Shown: positions 35,686-45,807 of the stretch, one piece after another
Layout of the letters: every line of letters begins with the position of its first letter
Position numbering within the stretch: the first letter of the stretch is position 1
DNA from: Vibrionales bacterium SWAT-3
GTDB lineage: Bacteria; Pseudomonadota; Gammaproteobacteria; Enterobacterales; Vibrionaceae
Reading direction: 5' to 3'
Length of the DNA stretch: 64,000 nucleotides
NCBI GenBank assembly: GCA_000169995.1
Contig: AAZW01000017.1
Coordinates: forward strand, 23,069-87,068
Translations under genes and position numbers: made by a program
The notes under the pieces: generated by a model
Database searches by the model: none
Told to the model about the DNA's origin: nothing
The model's input: the letters and a program-made list of their open reading frames with translations, nothing else

Positions 35686-38600
35686 TTACCTTAACAAGAT
35701 CAGTGGGCCTGAATCTCCTCCGCCACACGTCTCTGCATTGCGGGAGTAGTATCGGTGCTTAATGATCAGCTCGATATCATCCAAACCTTCAAGGTCTACT
35801 ATCTCACCGTATCGATCACCCAACTTCATGGACAACCTCCAACCTGAAGCAGCAACACTTCTCTCTTTAAAGGCATACGTTGGGTTCAAAAACGCCGACT
35901 GACTCTCTTCGTCTGTCATGATGTTGGCCTTCATTTGCTGACGATAGCTGTCTTTAGCAAAGAAGTTACCATTCGATACATCCCAGAAGCGCGTAGAGTA
36001 CGACACCAACTCATCTTTGATGCCCGTCTCGCCATCGGTTAACGAGCCCGGTGTACGACTACGCATGTAGTTGTTGCCACCGTACGTCAAGTAAGCTGGG
36101 GTCACCTCTTCACCAGAGATATCCATACTCACCTGCAAGTTAATGCCGATACCATCCAGCTTATCTAAATAAGTGCCCGCATCCACTAGACAGCTGAGGT
36201 CATCGTTGTCTGCAACCACTGGCCCTTGGAAGAAGTTCGAGCGTGGTAGCTCTTTCACCGTACTGAACTCTATCGTTAGCCATTGGTCTTGGCCCATACG
36301 TTGAGTCAATTGCGCTAACTTAGCTTTAAACGCTTCATCCGCCGTCAACATCTCACCGCTGCCATCCAAGGCTGGGTACCACATCGTTTTACCGCGAAGC
36401 TTGTCCACATAACCGAAAATATGCTTTTTCACCGACAGAGTATCCGTCGCCTCTTGGCTTGTTCTCAGATTACGAATGTCATCAAAACTCTGTAACGCTT
36501 TAAAGTATTCAACCAGCTGTGGGATTGTTTGAATTTTAAAGACCGACGCGCGATTGAATCCTTTGTCTGGCGCAACAAAGGCTTCTTGCCACTTGTACTC
36601 CAGCGCTTGAACAGCATAGAACATCCACTCTTGCAGCTCTGCAAACGCTAACTCAGCATTCAAGGCTTCTTTTGTCAGTACGCTGTAATGCACTGGGTTA
36701 GCATAGTAACGGTCTGCCTGCTGTTGCTGATTTTCACCCAACTGTGCAATCAGTCGCTCAGCTTCAGCAGTGAACCCTGCCAGCCTTTCCACTTCATAAG
36801 CCAGGTAGCTCAGCGACTTCGCGATGTCCACTTTGGCTGCTTCGAGCTCTAACATGAGCGCTTTAATGCGCGCCTTAGAATTCACGTCAAGTAAACCGCG
36901 CTCAAGACCTCGGATAGTCGCACGCTCTAACACTGCCAAAGTTTGTGTGTACTCAATAGCATTATCACGAGGCACGTCTTTCAGGTCTTCCTTTAAGCTC
37001 GCCAACGCCGCTTGCACTGCGGATAAATCGACGTTGCCCGCTTCGCTAACAAAGTCATCCAGCGTGTCTAAATCGTCCTGTTTCAGTAACTCACTAATAT
37101 CGACATAAGCGTTGCCCGACGAGGAACCATTGCGTTCCGCATCTCGTTTCGCTTCAAGCAACTGGCTCAACGACAACTCATTCTGACCAAACTGCACCAT
37201 GATTTTATCAATCGCATCATGAACTTGCTTCTCTTGCTCAAGACGCTCCATCTCAATGGTGATATTGCCTTCGATAGTCTTACGGGCTTTCTGTGCTCGC
37301 TCGACGCCTAGCGTCGCTGCTTTGATACTTTGCTGCTGCTGAGCGATTAAGCTGCCTTTTCTCTGCGCTTCTGTCTGGCTCGCGCACAGGTTATCGCCTT
37401 GTCCTACCGTACAACCCAGCAGCTTAAACAGCTGGTTATTCAGCGCTTGCTGCTCGTTAGCAAAGGTCTGTCTGAACTGGTCGCGTTGGTAGCGGTAGTT
37501 CTTATCTGCGTTTTTCGCCTCTAGCAGCGCTTTCTCTGCCGACGGTACTACGTCATACGCGCTGCCTTTGAGTAACGTTTTAATCGCATCAAATGAGTCA
37601 TAAACGGTGTTGCCTTTGTCTTTGAACCCTTGCAGGAACAGAACAAAATCATCCGGAAGCCCTAAATAGTTACCCTCGCCTTTTAACCACTGAATCACCG
37701 AGCCCAGTTTCATCGTAAGGCTGTTGAGTTTCGCCTGCTCTGTAGCCAGCATGGCGTTCACTGGCGCATCGCTGCCCAATAGCTGCTCAAGCTGCGCGGC
37801 TTTCGACGTTACGCTGTTAAGCAGAGTTTGCGCTTCTGCCGCTAACGCTTGCATGGTATCCGTATTCGCGTACACCGCTTTGAGCTTACTCAGGTGCACT
37901 TGTTGCTCAAGCAGGGTGTTCATCATTTGATACACCAGCAGGGCGTCTTTGTACCCTACCACCAAGGCTTCTTCTTCAAAGATAGGAGAGTGTTGGCCTT
38001 GACCATTAAGGTATCGCGCACTCTGTAAGTCACGATGCGGTAACTGTGTCGCATACGCTTGTGGGTGGTTATCGATAAGCGACCAGTACTCATTCAAGCT
38101 GCGCTGTAAAATATCAACGGCGTTTTGACGGCTTCGCTCAAGGCTAGCGACCGAGACGTCTGCATCGTTAACCCAATCGATTCGAGCTTGGTCAATCGAA
38201 CGGTTAGCTAAAATAAATTCGGCAGCCGCACGGTCGTAGTAAACATCAAACAGTATCTCTTTGAGGTAAGGTAAATCAGGCTGCAGTGCTGCAAAGCCCT
38301 CCACCACCTCAATGGCATTATCGGCTGTCGACTTCTCCGCATTGGCCCATAGCTTAGAAAAATCTTGGCTCAGTCCCTCAGAGCTCATCGTAGACACAAT
38401 ATCGCCTAGCTCTGGGTCTAAGGTAAACATGTTATCGAGGTAGCGGAATGCGGCGGCGTTTTGTTGGGCAGCGTCATCAGAATAACGCGGGTACAAAGTT
38501 GCCATTGTTTCTTCAATCGGTGAGTGTCTTAGCGGTGAAACGATACAACGACCGCTGTTTAAACTACCAGAAGGGCAGTGCTTCACGACAGGCTTGGTCA

Positions 38601-39195
38601 CTGTTTTTTTACAAGTGCTGCCGGATTTTGTGTATCCACTAGGACAATAACTAATCTTTTTCTTGTGAGCGTATTTAGCCCTTACAACTTCGTTACTGCC
38701 ACCACGATAGTAAAACCAGCCGTTCATCCCTGAGATTCCATAGGTGGTAGTGTCACTTGTTTGCAAAGCTGACGCATGAATAATGCCTTTCCAAAAAACT
38801 AAAACATGTGCCATGTGGTTTGTAAAAGAAGATGCTCCACTACTGTCCCTTTCAACAAGTTTCTTTTGGCAATAACCCGCTCTAGCACCTCCCCTAACCC
38901 TAGGGAATCGATCATCCGATATATCCGAATAACCACTCGGGCAACCTGAACGTAAGTTTTGGGTTAGTGTCTTAGTACAGCTCTGCTTATTCGAGCTCAT
39001 ACTGTACCCCGCATCACACTTTAATGATGCGGGTTTTAAACAACTCATGCCTTGTTTTTCAAACCCAGAAGGACAAGTGTGATAAACAAACTCCTCACCA
39101 AATGGATAAGGCGTATTATTGGCGGCTTGGGCCACACCCGACTGCATTATTGAGAGCATAAAAAGCCCTACCAAACTGCGTTTAGTATATTTCAT
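35686..39195 (-). CDS. Sec-exported large helical protein with TcA-like C-terminus
   Basis: 1169 residues. Signal peptide at 1-24 (SLVGLFMLSIMQSGVAQA). Residues about 35-215 hold five cysteine units of the form CPSGY/F...C, four of them starting CPSG. Residues about 240-880 are predicted almost wholly alpha-helical with coiled-coil stretches (ATLGVERAQKARKTIEGN, then EMERLEQEKQV). The last 160 residues turn to beta structure: ERSVAASGWRLSMKLG followed by LDDIELIIKHRYYSR, which resembles the end of insecticidal TcA proteins (SSWRL...ISDVILHIRYTAR), the part that docks TcB. Just before it, LQEWMFYAVQALEY recalls the TcA translocation-domain region. It is divergent from a TcB-TcC-like gene. The TcA relation is inference from short motifs; canonical TcA proteins are longer and lack a Sec signal. 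Confidence 0.55.
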   Translation of the reverse strand: MKYTKRSLVGLFMLSIMQSGVAQAANNTPYPFGEEFVYHTCPSGFEKQGMSCLKPASLKCDAGYSMSSNKQSCTKTLTQNLRSGCPSGYSDISDDRFPRVRGGARAGYCQKKLVERDSSGASSFTNHMAHVLVFWKGIIHASALQTSDTTTYGISGMNGWFYYRGGSNEVVRAKYAHKKKISYCPSGYTKSGSTCKKTVTKPVVKHCPSGSLNSGRCIVSPLRHSPIEETMATLYPRYSDDAAQQNAAAFRYLDNMFTLDPELGDIVSTMSSEGLSQDFSKLWANAEKSTADNAIEVVEGFAALQPDLPYLKEILFDVYYDRAAAEFILANRSIDQARIDWVNDADVSVASLERSRQNAVDILQRSLNEYWSLIDNHPQAYATQLPHRDLQSARYLNGQGQHSPIFEEEALVVGYKDALLVYQMMNTLLEQQVHLSKLKAVYANTDTMQALAAEAQTLLNSVTSKAAQLEQLLGSDAPVNAMLATEQAKLNSLTMKLGSVIQWLKGEGNYLGLPDDFVLFLQGFKDKGNTVYDSFDAIKTLLKGSAYDVVPSAEKALLEAKNADKNYRYQRDQFRQTFANEQQALNNQLFKLLGCTVGQGDNLCASQTEAQRKGSLIAQQQQSIKAATLGVERAQKARKTIEGNITIEMERLEQEKQVHDAIDKIMVQFGQNELSLSQLLEAKRDAERNGSSSGNAYVDISELLKQDDLDTLDDFVSEAGNVDLSAVQAALASLKEDLKDVPRDNAIEYTQTLAVLERATIRGLERGLLDVNSKARIKALMLELEAAKVDIAKSLSYLAYEVERLAGFTAEAERLIAQLGENQQQQADRYYANPVHYSVLTKEALNAELAFAELQEWMFYAVQALEYKWQEAFVAPDKGFNRASVFKIQTIPQLVEYFKALQSFDDIRNLRTSQEATDTLSVKKHIFGYVDKLRGKTMWYPALDGSGEMLTADEAFKAKLAQLTQRMGQDQWLTIEFSTVKELPRSNFFQGPVVADNDDLSCLVDAGTYLDKLDGIGINLQVSMDISGEEVTPAYLTYGGNNYMRSRTPGSLTDGETGIKDELVSYSTRFWDVSNGNFFAKDSYRQQMKANIMTDEESQSAFLNPTYAFKERSVAASGWRLSMKLGDRYGEIVDLEGLDDIELIIKHRYYSRNAETCGGGDSGPLILLR

Positions 39196-39714
39196 TATTT
39201 TCTTCTTTTGATTTTTGATTATATAAATAGACTGTTACGATTTATCCTGAACTATTTTTAAACTAACTTTCCTCCCCGTATAAATTCACGCTGATTTTTT
39301 CATTAAATGGCTTCAGATATGAAATAGAAATCGTTATGCGTGTTCATCATATAAAACTTTATACTCACCAATAACACCCCGACATTTTCAAAAAAACAAC
39401 CACCTATTGACAAAATATACAAAACAAACAAGTTGCATATAAAAATAGCATGCTACATCATAATAAAATCACCGTCATTATGGTTTTATAAATTTTTGTA
39501 GAGAATTAAGCAGCATGAATAGGGTTTATCAGCCGCCACAAACATGACAAATCACAGCCCCCTCGTCCCTGCATAGCGAAGACTCCCTTCTTTAATCGTG
39601 CCATTCCCCACAACACTGTTTTGCGTATGTAAGCCACACTTAATATGCAACCAATTGAACTATTTATTTGCAGTATTTATATTTCCCTGATATTCATAAA
39701 CTCAAGGGATGTAA
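39196..39714. other. Divergent intergenic region of the Tc-like pair
   Basis: 519 bases between the two divergent large genes. The half next to the 1169-residue protein is very AT-rich and holds TTGCATATAAAAATAGC- and CATAATAAAATC-like promoter elements that I could not assign firmly. A ribosome site AAGGGATG lies directly before the ATG at 39715. No coding frame was seen. This is the probable shared control region of the toxin pair. Confidence 0.55.
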
Positions 39715-42700
39715 ATGAAGACGTTAGCCTATTCAATAGGAGTGCTGCTGGGTGGTTTAACAACCGCTGCCCTCGCCAATGAGCCGAGTGCGGTGTCGCC
39801 AACCGTAATTTCCTTACCGACAGGGCCTGGAACGATACAAGGGCTTGGGGAAGGGTTTAATACCCAACTAAACACCGGGACCAGCCAAGACCAACTGAAT
39901 TTTAGCTTACCAATGGGCCGTAACCAGATGACGCCTGAGTTGTCGATTACTTACGACAGTGGTTATGGCAATGGTTTAGTCGGCATTGGGCGACGTTTGA
40001 GCATACCTTATATCCAGCGACAAACCGTTAATGGCCTGCCCAATTACGACGACAGCCACCCCGATGTTTATGTGAATCACCAAGGGCAAGAACTGGTTCA
40101 CATTGGTAACAATGAATATCGAGCCAAAATTGAAGGGCAATTTGTAAAATACCAAAAGTTGACCAACGGCTGGCGAATGACTTTAGCGAATGGCGGTGTC
40201 TGGGTATTAGGGCAGAGCAGTAACGCACAACACCAAGACAAAAGTGGGTACAGAGTCTTTCAGTGGTTTATCGAGAGCATGACCGATTCTCATGGTAACC
40301 AAATTAACTACCACTATGACTCCCTTGATAGCAGCCAAGCAGTATACTTAACGCAAATTGACTACAATGACGGCGCGAGTGTGGTTGAGTTATCTTATGA
40401 GTCAAGGCCGGATCCCATTGTTTCTTACTTATCAACCTTTGAATTGACCAAAGCCCTTCGCTTAAAAAAGATAGACACTTTTAATCAGCAAACCCCGGTC
40501 ATGTCTTACCAGTTTGACTATGAGGCAACGTCAGATTGGCAGAGTCTGTCTCGCCTATCACAAGTTTCAAAAGTCGCGGCCAACGGACAAGATAGCGCCC
40601 CCCCGACCCGCTTCAAGTATACCCACTTTGACCCAACGCTTGCGGCGTCGCATTACGTCCCTTCTGCGAAGTTATTTCCTTTAAAGAGTCCAGATGTTGA
40701 TTTTATTGATATCAATGCAGATGGCTTACCCGATGTGATCAACACCGGCTTTTCACCGCACCGTTATGCACTTAATCAAGGCAAAAACCCACAGGGGGAA
40801 GTTCAATTCTCTAAAATGGTGAAAATGAGCAGCCACTCTCGAAATAAACTCTCCAGCCAATATGTCAAATGGGGAGACTTAAATGGTGACGGCAAAATCA
40901 ATATGCTGAATGCGATCCGTCGCAACAGCTATGTTTATGGGTTAGATGAAAACTACAATTGGCAACCGCAGGGCAATTTAGGCAACCAAACACTGTCGAT
41001 TAATAGCCCTAATGCTCGATTAATCGATATCAACCATGACAGATTAGCCGATGTCTTTGTCACCAACAGTCATTCAAGAAATGGCGTTTTTGACCATACT
41101 GTTGCGATAAACAACGGGAACGGTTGGGACACACCGATCAGCATGCCAATGCCCGAACTCAGTGTTGGGGTTCCACTGGCAAAGTCGACCTCTCATATGG
41201 CCGATATGAACGGTGATGGACTCAACGACTTAGTTCACATAGATCAAAAGTCGATGTACTTTTTCGCCGGTAAAGGCACAGGCGGTTATTCAGAAGCCAT
41301 TCATGTCGATAATATTCGTGAGACTGCGAAAAGTATTCACAATACAGATAAAGTTCAGTTTGCCGATTTAAACCATGATGGCCTCGCTGATCTTGTTTAC
41401 TTCAATGGGTTCAACGTTACTGTGTGGCCAAGTAAAGGCCAATCAGGACCTCAAGGAACATTAGTGTTCGGTCAACCGCTCACGTTCTCACACCCCGATA
41501 AATTCGCCCCTTCTAAAACCAAATTGGCCGATATTGATGGCAATGGCGTTGTCGATATCGTGTGGTTTCGTTCTGGCAAGCATGAAAAGTCGTTTACCTA
41601 TTTATCCATCATTCCGGGAGATTTACCCAACCAATTGCTCTCCGTCGATAACGGCATAGGGCAAACGTCAAGCATTCAATACGCGACCGTGGCTTCTGAG
41701 ATGTTGCGTGATGAAAAACAAAACACCCCATGGCAACATACCCTGCCTATGGCTATGCAAGTCGTGAAATCAGTCACCACGAAAGACGCCAGTCGCCCCG
41801 GCCAAGCATCGATAAAAAGTTATCAATACCGTGACGGTTTTTACTTTGCAAAAGAGCGTAAGTTTGTTGGATTTAGCGAAGCAACACAGCGCGATTTCGC
41901 TTCCCAATCAGCACCGGAAAGTCAAACTCACTACACTTTTTTATTGGGTCTTAATGACGAATCATTGCGCGGAAAGATATCGAAAATAGAAAAGAAAGAT
42001 GCGGAGGGACGTCTTTTTTGGCAAGAGACATATCAGTGGTCATCAAAGCGTTTATTTGACAGTGTTGATGACGATAGATTCGTGTCATTTGCAAGCAAAA
42101 CGCATCAAGAAAAAAAACTCATAGAACAAGGCCGTGGAAACCCTATTACGCTGGCATGGGATTACGATTACGATGATTTTGGTAACTTAATTCTTAAACG
42201 CGAACATGGCCGCCTTGACGATCGCTTTCAAGATCAGCGTGAAACCCGTTGGCGCTACAGTGCCGAGAATGCAACGTCATTGGCTAACTGGCAATTACAT
42301 CTTCCCATAGAAAAAACCATCACCAATGCACAGGGTAAACGGGTTGCGAAAACTCAATGGTTTTATGACGATGAAAGCTTTAGTGGTGGCAACTTAGGCG
42401 CCGTGTCAACAGGTAACCTAACCGCGACGAAAAAATGGATTTCACCAAGTAAGAACAACCAAACTATTTTTAGTCAACGTTCACATTACGACTCTTACGG
42501 CAACGCGACAGAGTTCTTTGGCCCTCTTTATGGCGAGCAGCCTGGGCATAGGATTAGCGTAACTTACCAAGAGGGAATATATCCAACCAAAGAGAAACTT
42601 CACCTAGGTGGCCAGAGCCTGGTTGCCAATGCGAGTTACGATTCTTCATTGGGCGTAATGACTCTATTTGAGGATTTTAACCAACAACAAACTCACATAC

Positions 42701-45700
42701 AGTATGACGGCCTTGGCCGAGTCACTGATATCATTGCGCCGGGTGACAGCGCTAGTGCGCCCACACAATCGTTTGAATATCATTACCAGCAAAATTTTGA
42801 TGGCGTCATGGTTAACTGGATCCGCAGTTTACAGCGTCTTGAAAAAGATGGCCGCCATATTGAGCGCCGCCAATATTATGATGGTGGCGGGCGCAATCTA
42901 ATGAACGTAAGCCAAACGGAGCAAGGCCCACGAGTCAGTTTGAAGAATAATTTCGATAGCCGTGGACTACTGGCCAGTGAAAGCATGCCCTATTTTTCGG
43001 CGAGTATGGCTTTTCATTCTGGGATGGGGTCACAAGTCATTCGAAACAAATACGACGCGACCAACCGTACAATCAGTAAATACCTGCCGGCCACTGACTC
43101 GCAAGGTGAAACATTTACCTACAACGAGTACTTGCCTCTTAAGTCATGGGTACAAGATACCGCACAAACGGTTATCGGAGGCCAACACAGCGGAGCCGGT
43201 AAATGGTTAATATTTGATGGCCTTGGTCAATTACGAGAGGTAAAAGAATACGTTGGTGTGGATGTCAATGGTGAGCAAAGCACTCTGCAAGATTGGACCA
43301 CCCGATATGAATATGATGCGCTCGATAATTTCACTCGCTTAACCGATGCATTTGGCAATACCCGAACTATGCTTTATGACGGTTTAAGTCGCCAAACCTA
43401 TCGAGACGACCCAAACCGTGGACAAGCTTGGTTTAACTATGATGCTGCGAGCAATCTAGTTGGCACCATAGATTCACGAGGCATGGCACACACTTACCTT
43501 TATGATGGCCTTAGCCGACAACTTGAAGAGCGTTTCTATCAAGACCAAACGGCTATCCCAGCAACAGGTTTCCATTCGCTGGTTCTCGATCCAACCAAGG
43601 GCCGTATCTCTAAGCGGTACCAATATGATAGTAATCTAGATAAACAGCTCCATCATTTGAAAGGCCGACTTGCACAAGTTATCGATGAAGCAGGAAGCAG
43701 CTGGTTTGGTTACGATCAAAACGGTCGTCGTACTGTTGAAAAACGTCAAATCAAAGCCTTTGGTCAACAATCGGATATTTATACAACTAAGCGAGCGTTT
43801 AATAGCGCCGGTAAATTAAAACAACTGACTTACCCAGACAGTACCCATCTTGACTACCAATACGGTCAAGGCGGTGAATTATTGGCGATGGGTAACATTG
43901 TAAACAACATTTCCTATAGTGCCTCTGCGAAATTGAGCCATGTTCAATATGGTAATGGCATGCAAAGTGACTATGAATATGATGCGCTGAACCGACTTAA
44001 GAGCCGAGAAACCACTCGTCATTCGGACAGAACACGTCTTCAGTCACTCAATTATCAATATGATGAGGTATCGAACTTACTCGGCATTACCGACCAACGA
44101 ACAGAGCAAGATAAAAAGACCATTGCCAAAGAACTTGGGATCGAGAATCACTATTCTGAGCTCGACCAAACGCGCTTTTATGACTATGACGATTGGTATC
44201 GAATTGCACTCGAACAAAATAAGTTAAAGCTCACTCAATACCGTTTTGATCCAATTGGTAACCTTATTGCTAAAAACACCAACGATCCAATCCTAGGTGA
44301 CAACAACTTAACCTTACGCTACGGCGGAAACACAGGCACTGGAGAAGATAAACGCTACAACCGACAAGGGTTACGCACAACCGATACAGCAGGACCACAA
44401 GCGCTCACCCATGCTGACGTAGGCATCAGTTATGATGCGGTAGGCAACCAGCTGCGTTCAGGGGATCAACAATTTCAGTGGGATCATGCGAACCGCTTAA
44501 AACAAGTCGAAAACCCGAAAAACCAAGCAAAATACGCTTATGACCATAACAACAAACGACGCCTCAAGGTGGTTAAAGACAGTAAAGGAAAGCTCACAAC
44601 AACTTGGTATATCAGTGATGATGCTGAGATTCGTGAAGGTAAGCTGATCAAGTTTGCTCGTTTAGGTACCCACCGTGTGGCCAAGACAAGCAAAAGTGAT
44701 GACACCTTCACTCCAGAAGTTTATTATATTAAACAGCACCTTGGCTCAACAGAACTGACCGTGGACAATTCTGCTCAAGTCATTAATGCGTTCAATTACG
44801 AACCATTTGGTGATGTGGAAGCTCAGTTTGGTCAGTCCGATAAAACGGTTTATCGATTTACCGATAAAGAGCAAGACAAAGAATCTGGACTTGGTTATTT
44901 CTCGCAACGCTATATGAACCATAGCTACGGGCAATTCATCACCCCCGATCCTGTGTTTGCAAGAGAGGCCCGATTCACGGATCCTCAACGCTGGTCACCT
45001 TACGCCTATGGGCGAGGCAATCCGCTGAGGTATAGCGATCCTACGGGGGAGTTCATCGGTGACGTTATGAATGGACGATACGATTTAGGTACTGTGGGTT
45101 ATCATGAAACGATGTCAAAAATGGAAAGTATTGAGGCTAAAGCCCATGCAGAAACAATAAGTAACGCTAAAGCTAGTACAAAACAAGCGGCAGAGGTTGC
45201 TTACCATGAAGCGTCTAAGCAAGTGAGTAATGCTGCCAGTGCTTTGCAAAGTGGGTGTGGTAACATTGCTAATGTTGCTGGGCATATATCTGCAGGTTCG
45301 GCCATTTTTGGTGCTGCAACATTTACTGCAGGGGGATTTCTAAACCCAGTGTCAGATTTAGCGTTAGCAAATGCGGCCCTGACTGGTGGAATTTCGTTCG
45401 GTGCCACCGTATGCGAAGTAGGTGCTAGTTATGTATCCAACTCCCTGAATCAATCCAAAGCAACCCTGAGTGCGGCTTCTATTATTGGACATGAGTTTGC
45501 GCAGTCTACAAACCCCAAGAAAGCAGCCATTGGTAATGCTGTTGGTCTTGCATCTTGGGCTGCTTCTAACCTATCTGGTCCCTCTAATACTGAACATGAA
45601 AATGATGGCGATCGTTCAAGCAATGGCAAGGGAGTAGATACGGCTAGTAAAACAAACACAGAAAGTACTACAGGTACTTCTAATGACTCTACAAATGAAG

Positions 45701-45732
45701 GAACTTCTAGTACTGCTTCAGAGAACACATAG
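39715..45732 (+). CDS. Sec-exported TcB-TcC-like Rhs toxin (SpvB/TcdB/Rhs fusion)
   Basis: 2005 residues. Signal peptide 1-21 (ending TTAALAN). About 30-330: SpvB/TcaC N-terminal domain (TGPGTIQGLGEGF, LSITYDSGYGNGLVGIGRRLSIP). About 330-640: six FG-GAP/VCBS-type blades, each with a D-x-N-x-D-G-x-x-D loop (DINADGLPD, DLNGDGKIN, DMNGDGLND, DLNHDGLAD, DIDGNGVVD). About 640-860: TcdB middle region. About 860-1640: YD/Rhs repeats forming the shell. About 1640-1777: Rhs core ending WSPYAYGRGNPLRYSDPTGEF, the self-cleavage boundary. 1778-2005: variable tip with glycine-rich hydrophobic segments and a Ser/Thr-rich tail. In classic Tc toxins TcB and TcC are separate and lack a Sec signal; here they are fused and exported. 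The tip matches no toxin domain known to me; pore formation is a guess. Confidence 0.85.
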   Translation: MKTLAYSIGVLLGGLTTAALANEPSAVSPTVISLPTGPGTIQGLGEGFNTQLNTGTSQDQLNFSLPMGRNQMTPELSITYDSGYGNGLVGIGRRLSIPYIQRQTVNGLPNYDDSHPDVYVNHQGQELVHIGNNEYRAKIEGQFVKYQKLTNGWRMTLANGGVWVLGQSSNAQHQDKSGYRVFQWFIESMTDSHGNQINYHYDSLDSSQAVYLTQIDYNDGASVVELSYESRPDPIVSYLSTFELTKALRLKKIDTFNQQTPVMSYQFDYEATSDWQSLSRLSQVSKVAANGQDSAPPTRFKYTHFDPTLAASHYVPSAKLFPLKSPDVDFIDINADGLPDVINTGFSPHRYALNQGKNPQGEVQFSKMVKMSSHSRNKLSSQYVKWGDLNGDGKINMLNAIRRNSYVYGLDENYNWQPQGNLGNQTLSINSPNARLIDINHDRLADVFVTNSHSRNGVFDHTVAINNGNGWDTPISMPMPELSVGVPLAKSTSHMADMNGDGLNDLVHIDQKSMYFFAGKGTGGYSEAIHVDNIRETAKSIHNTDKVQFADLNHDGLADLVYFNGFNVTVWPSKGQSGPQGTLVFGQPLTFSHPDKFAPSKTKLADIDGNGVVDIVWFRSGKHEKSFTYLSIIPGDLPNQLLSVDNGIGQTSSIQYATVASEMLRDEKQNTPWQHTLPMAMQVVKSVTTKDASRPGQASIKSYQYRDGFYFAKERKFVGFSEATQRDFASQSAPESQTHYTFLLGLNDESLRGKISKIEKKDAEGRLFWQETYQWSSKRLFDSVDDDRFVSFASKTHQEKKLIEQGRGNPITLAWDYDYDDFGNLILKREHGRLDDRFQDQRETRWRYSAENATSLANWQLHLPIEKTITNAQGKRVAKTQWFYDDESFSGGNLGAVSTGNLTATKKWISPSKNNQTIFSQRSHYDSYGNATEFFGPLYGEQPGHRISVTYQEGIYPTKEKLHLGGQSLVANASYDSSLGVMTLFEDFNQQQTHIQYDGLGRVTDIIAPGDSASAPTQSFEYHYQQNFDGVMVNWIRSLQRLEKDGRHIERRQYYDGGGRNLMNVSQTEQGPRVSLKNNFDSRGLLASESMPYFSASMAFHSGMGSQVIRNKYDATNRTISKYLPATDSQGETFTYNEYLPLKSWVQDTAQTVIGGQHSGAGKWLIFDGLGQLREVKEYVGVDVNGEQSTLQDWTTRYEYDALDNFTRLTDAFGNTRTMLYDGLSRQTYRDDPNRGQAWFNYDAASNLVGTIDSRGMAHTYLYDGLSRQLEERFYQDQTAIPATGFHSLVLDPTKGRISKRYQYDSNLDKQLHHLKGRLAQVIDEAGSSWFGYDQNGRRTVEKRQIKAFGQQSDIYTTKRAFNSAGKLKQLTYPDSTHLDYQYGQGGELLAMGNIVNNISYSASAKLSHVQYGNGMQSDYEYDALNRLKSRETTRHSDRTRLQSLNYQYDEVSNLLGITDQRTEQDKKTIAKELGIENHYSELDQTRFYDYDDWYRIALEQNKLKLTQYRFDPIGNLIAKNTNDPILGDNNLTLRYGGNTGTGEDKRYNRQGLRTTDTAGPQALTHADVGISYDAVGNQLRSGDQQFQWDHANRLKQVENPKNQAKYAYDHNNKRRLKVVKDSKGKLTTTWYISDDAEIREGKLIKFARLGTHRVAKTSKSDDTFTPEVYYIKQHLGSTELTVDNSAQVINAFNYEPFGDVEAQFGQSDKTVYRFTDKEQDKESGLGYFSQRYMNHSYGQFITPDPVFAREARFTDPQRWSPYAYGRGNPLRYSDPTGEFIGDVMNGRYDLGTVGYHETMSKMESIEAKAHAETISNAKASTKQAAEVAYHEASKQVSNAASALQSGCGNIANVAGHISAGSAIFGAATFTAGGFLNPVSDLALANAALTGGISFGATVCEVGASYVSNSLNQSKATLSAASIIGHEFAQSTNPKKAAIGNAVGLASWAASNLSGPSNTEHENDGDRSSNGKGVDTASKTNTESTTGTSNDSTNEGTSSTASENT

Positions 45733-45752
45733 CACCAATGTCCATAAAATTA

Positions 45753-45778
45753 AAAGCCCTCATTGCGAGGGCTTTATT
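45753..45778 (+). terminator. Hairpin between Rhs tip and immunity-like gene
   Basis: AAAGCCCTC (45753-45761) pairs with GAGGGCTTT (45767-45775), then ATTG. It lies 21 bases after the toxin stop and 30 before the next start. It implies that the small membrane protein is not made only by read-through. Confidence 0.75.
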
Positions 45779-45807
45779 GAAGAGTTAATTTACAAAAGAG
45801 ATATTAG

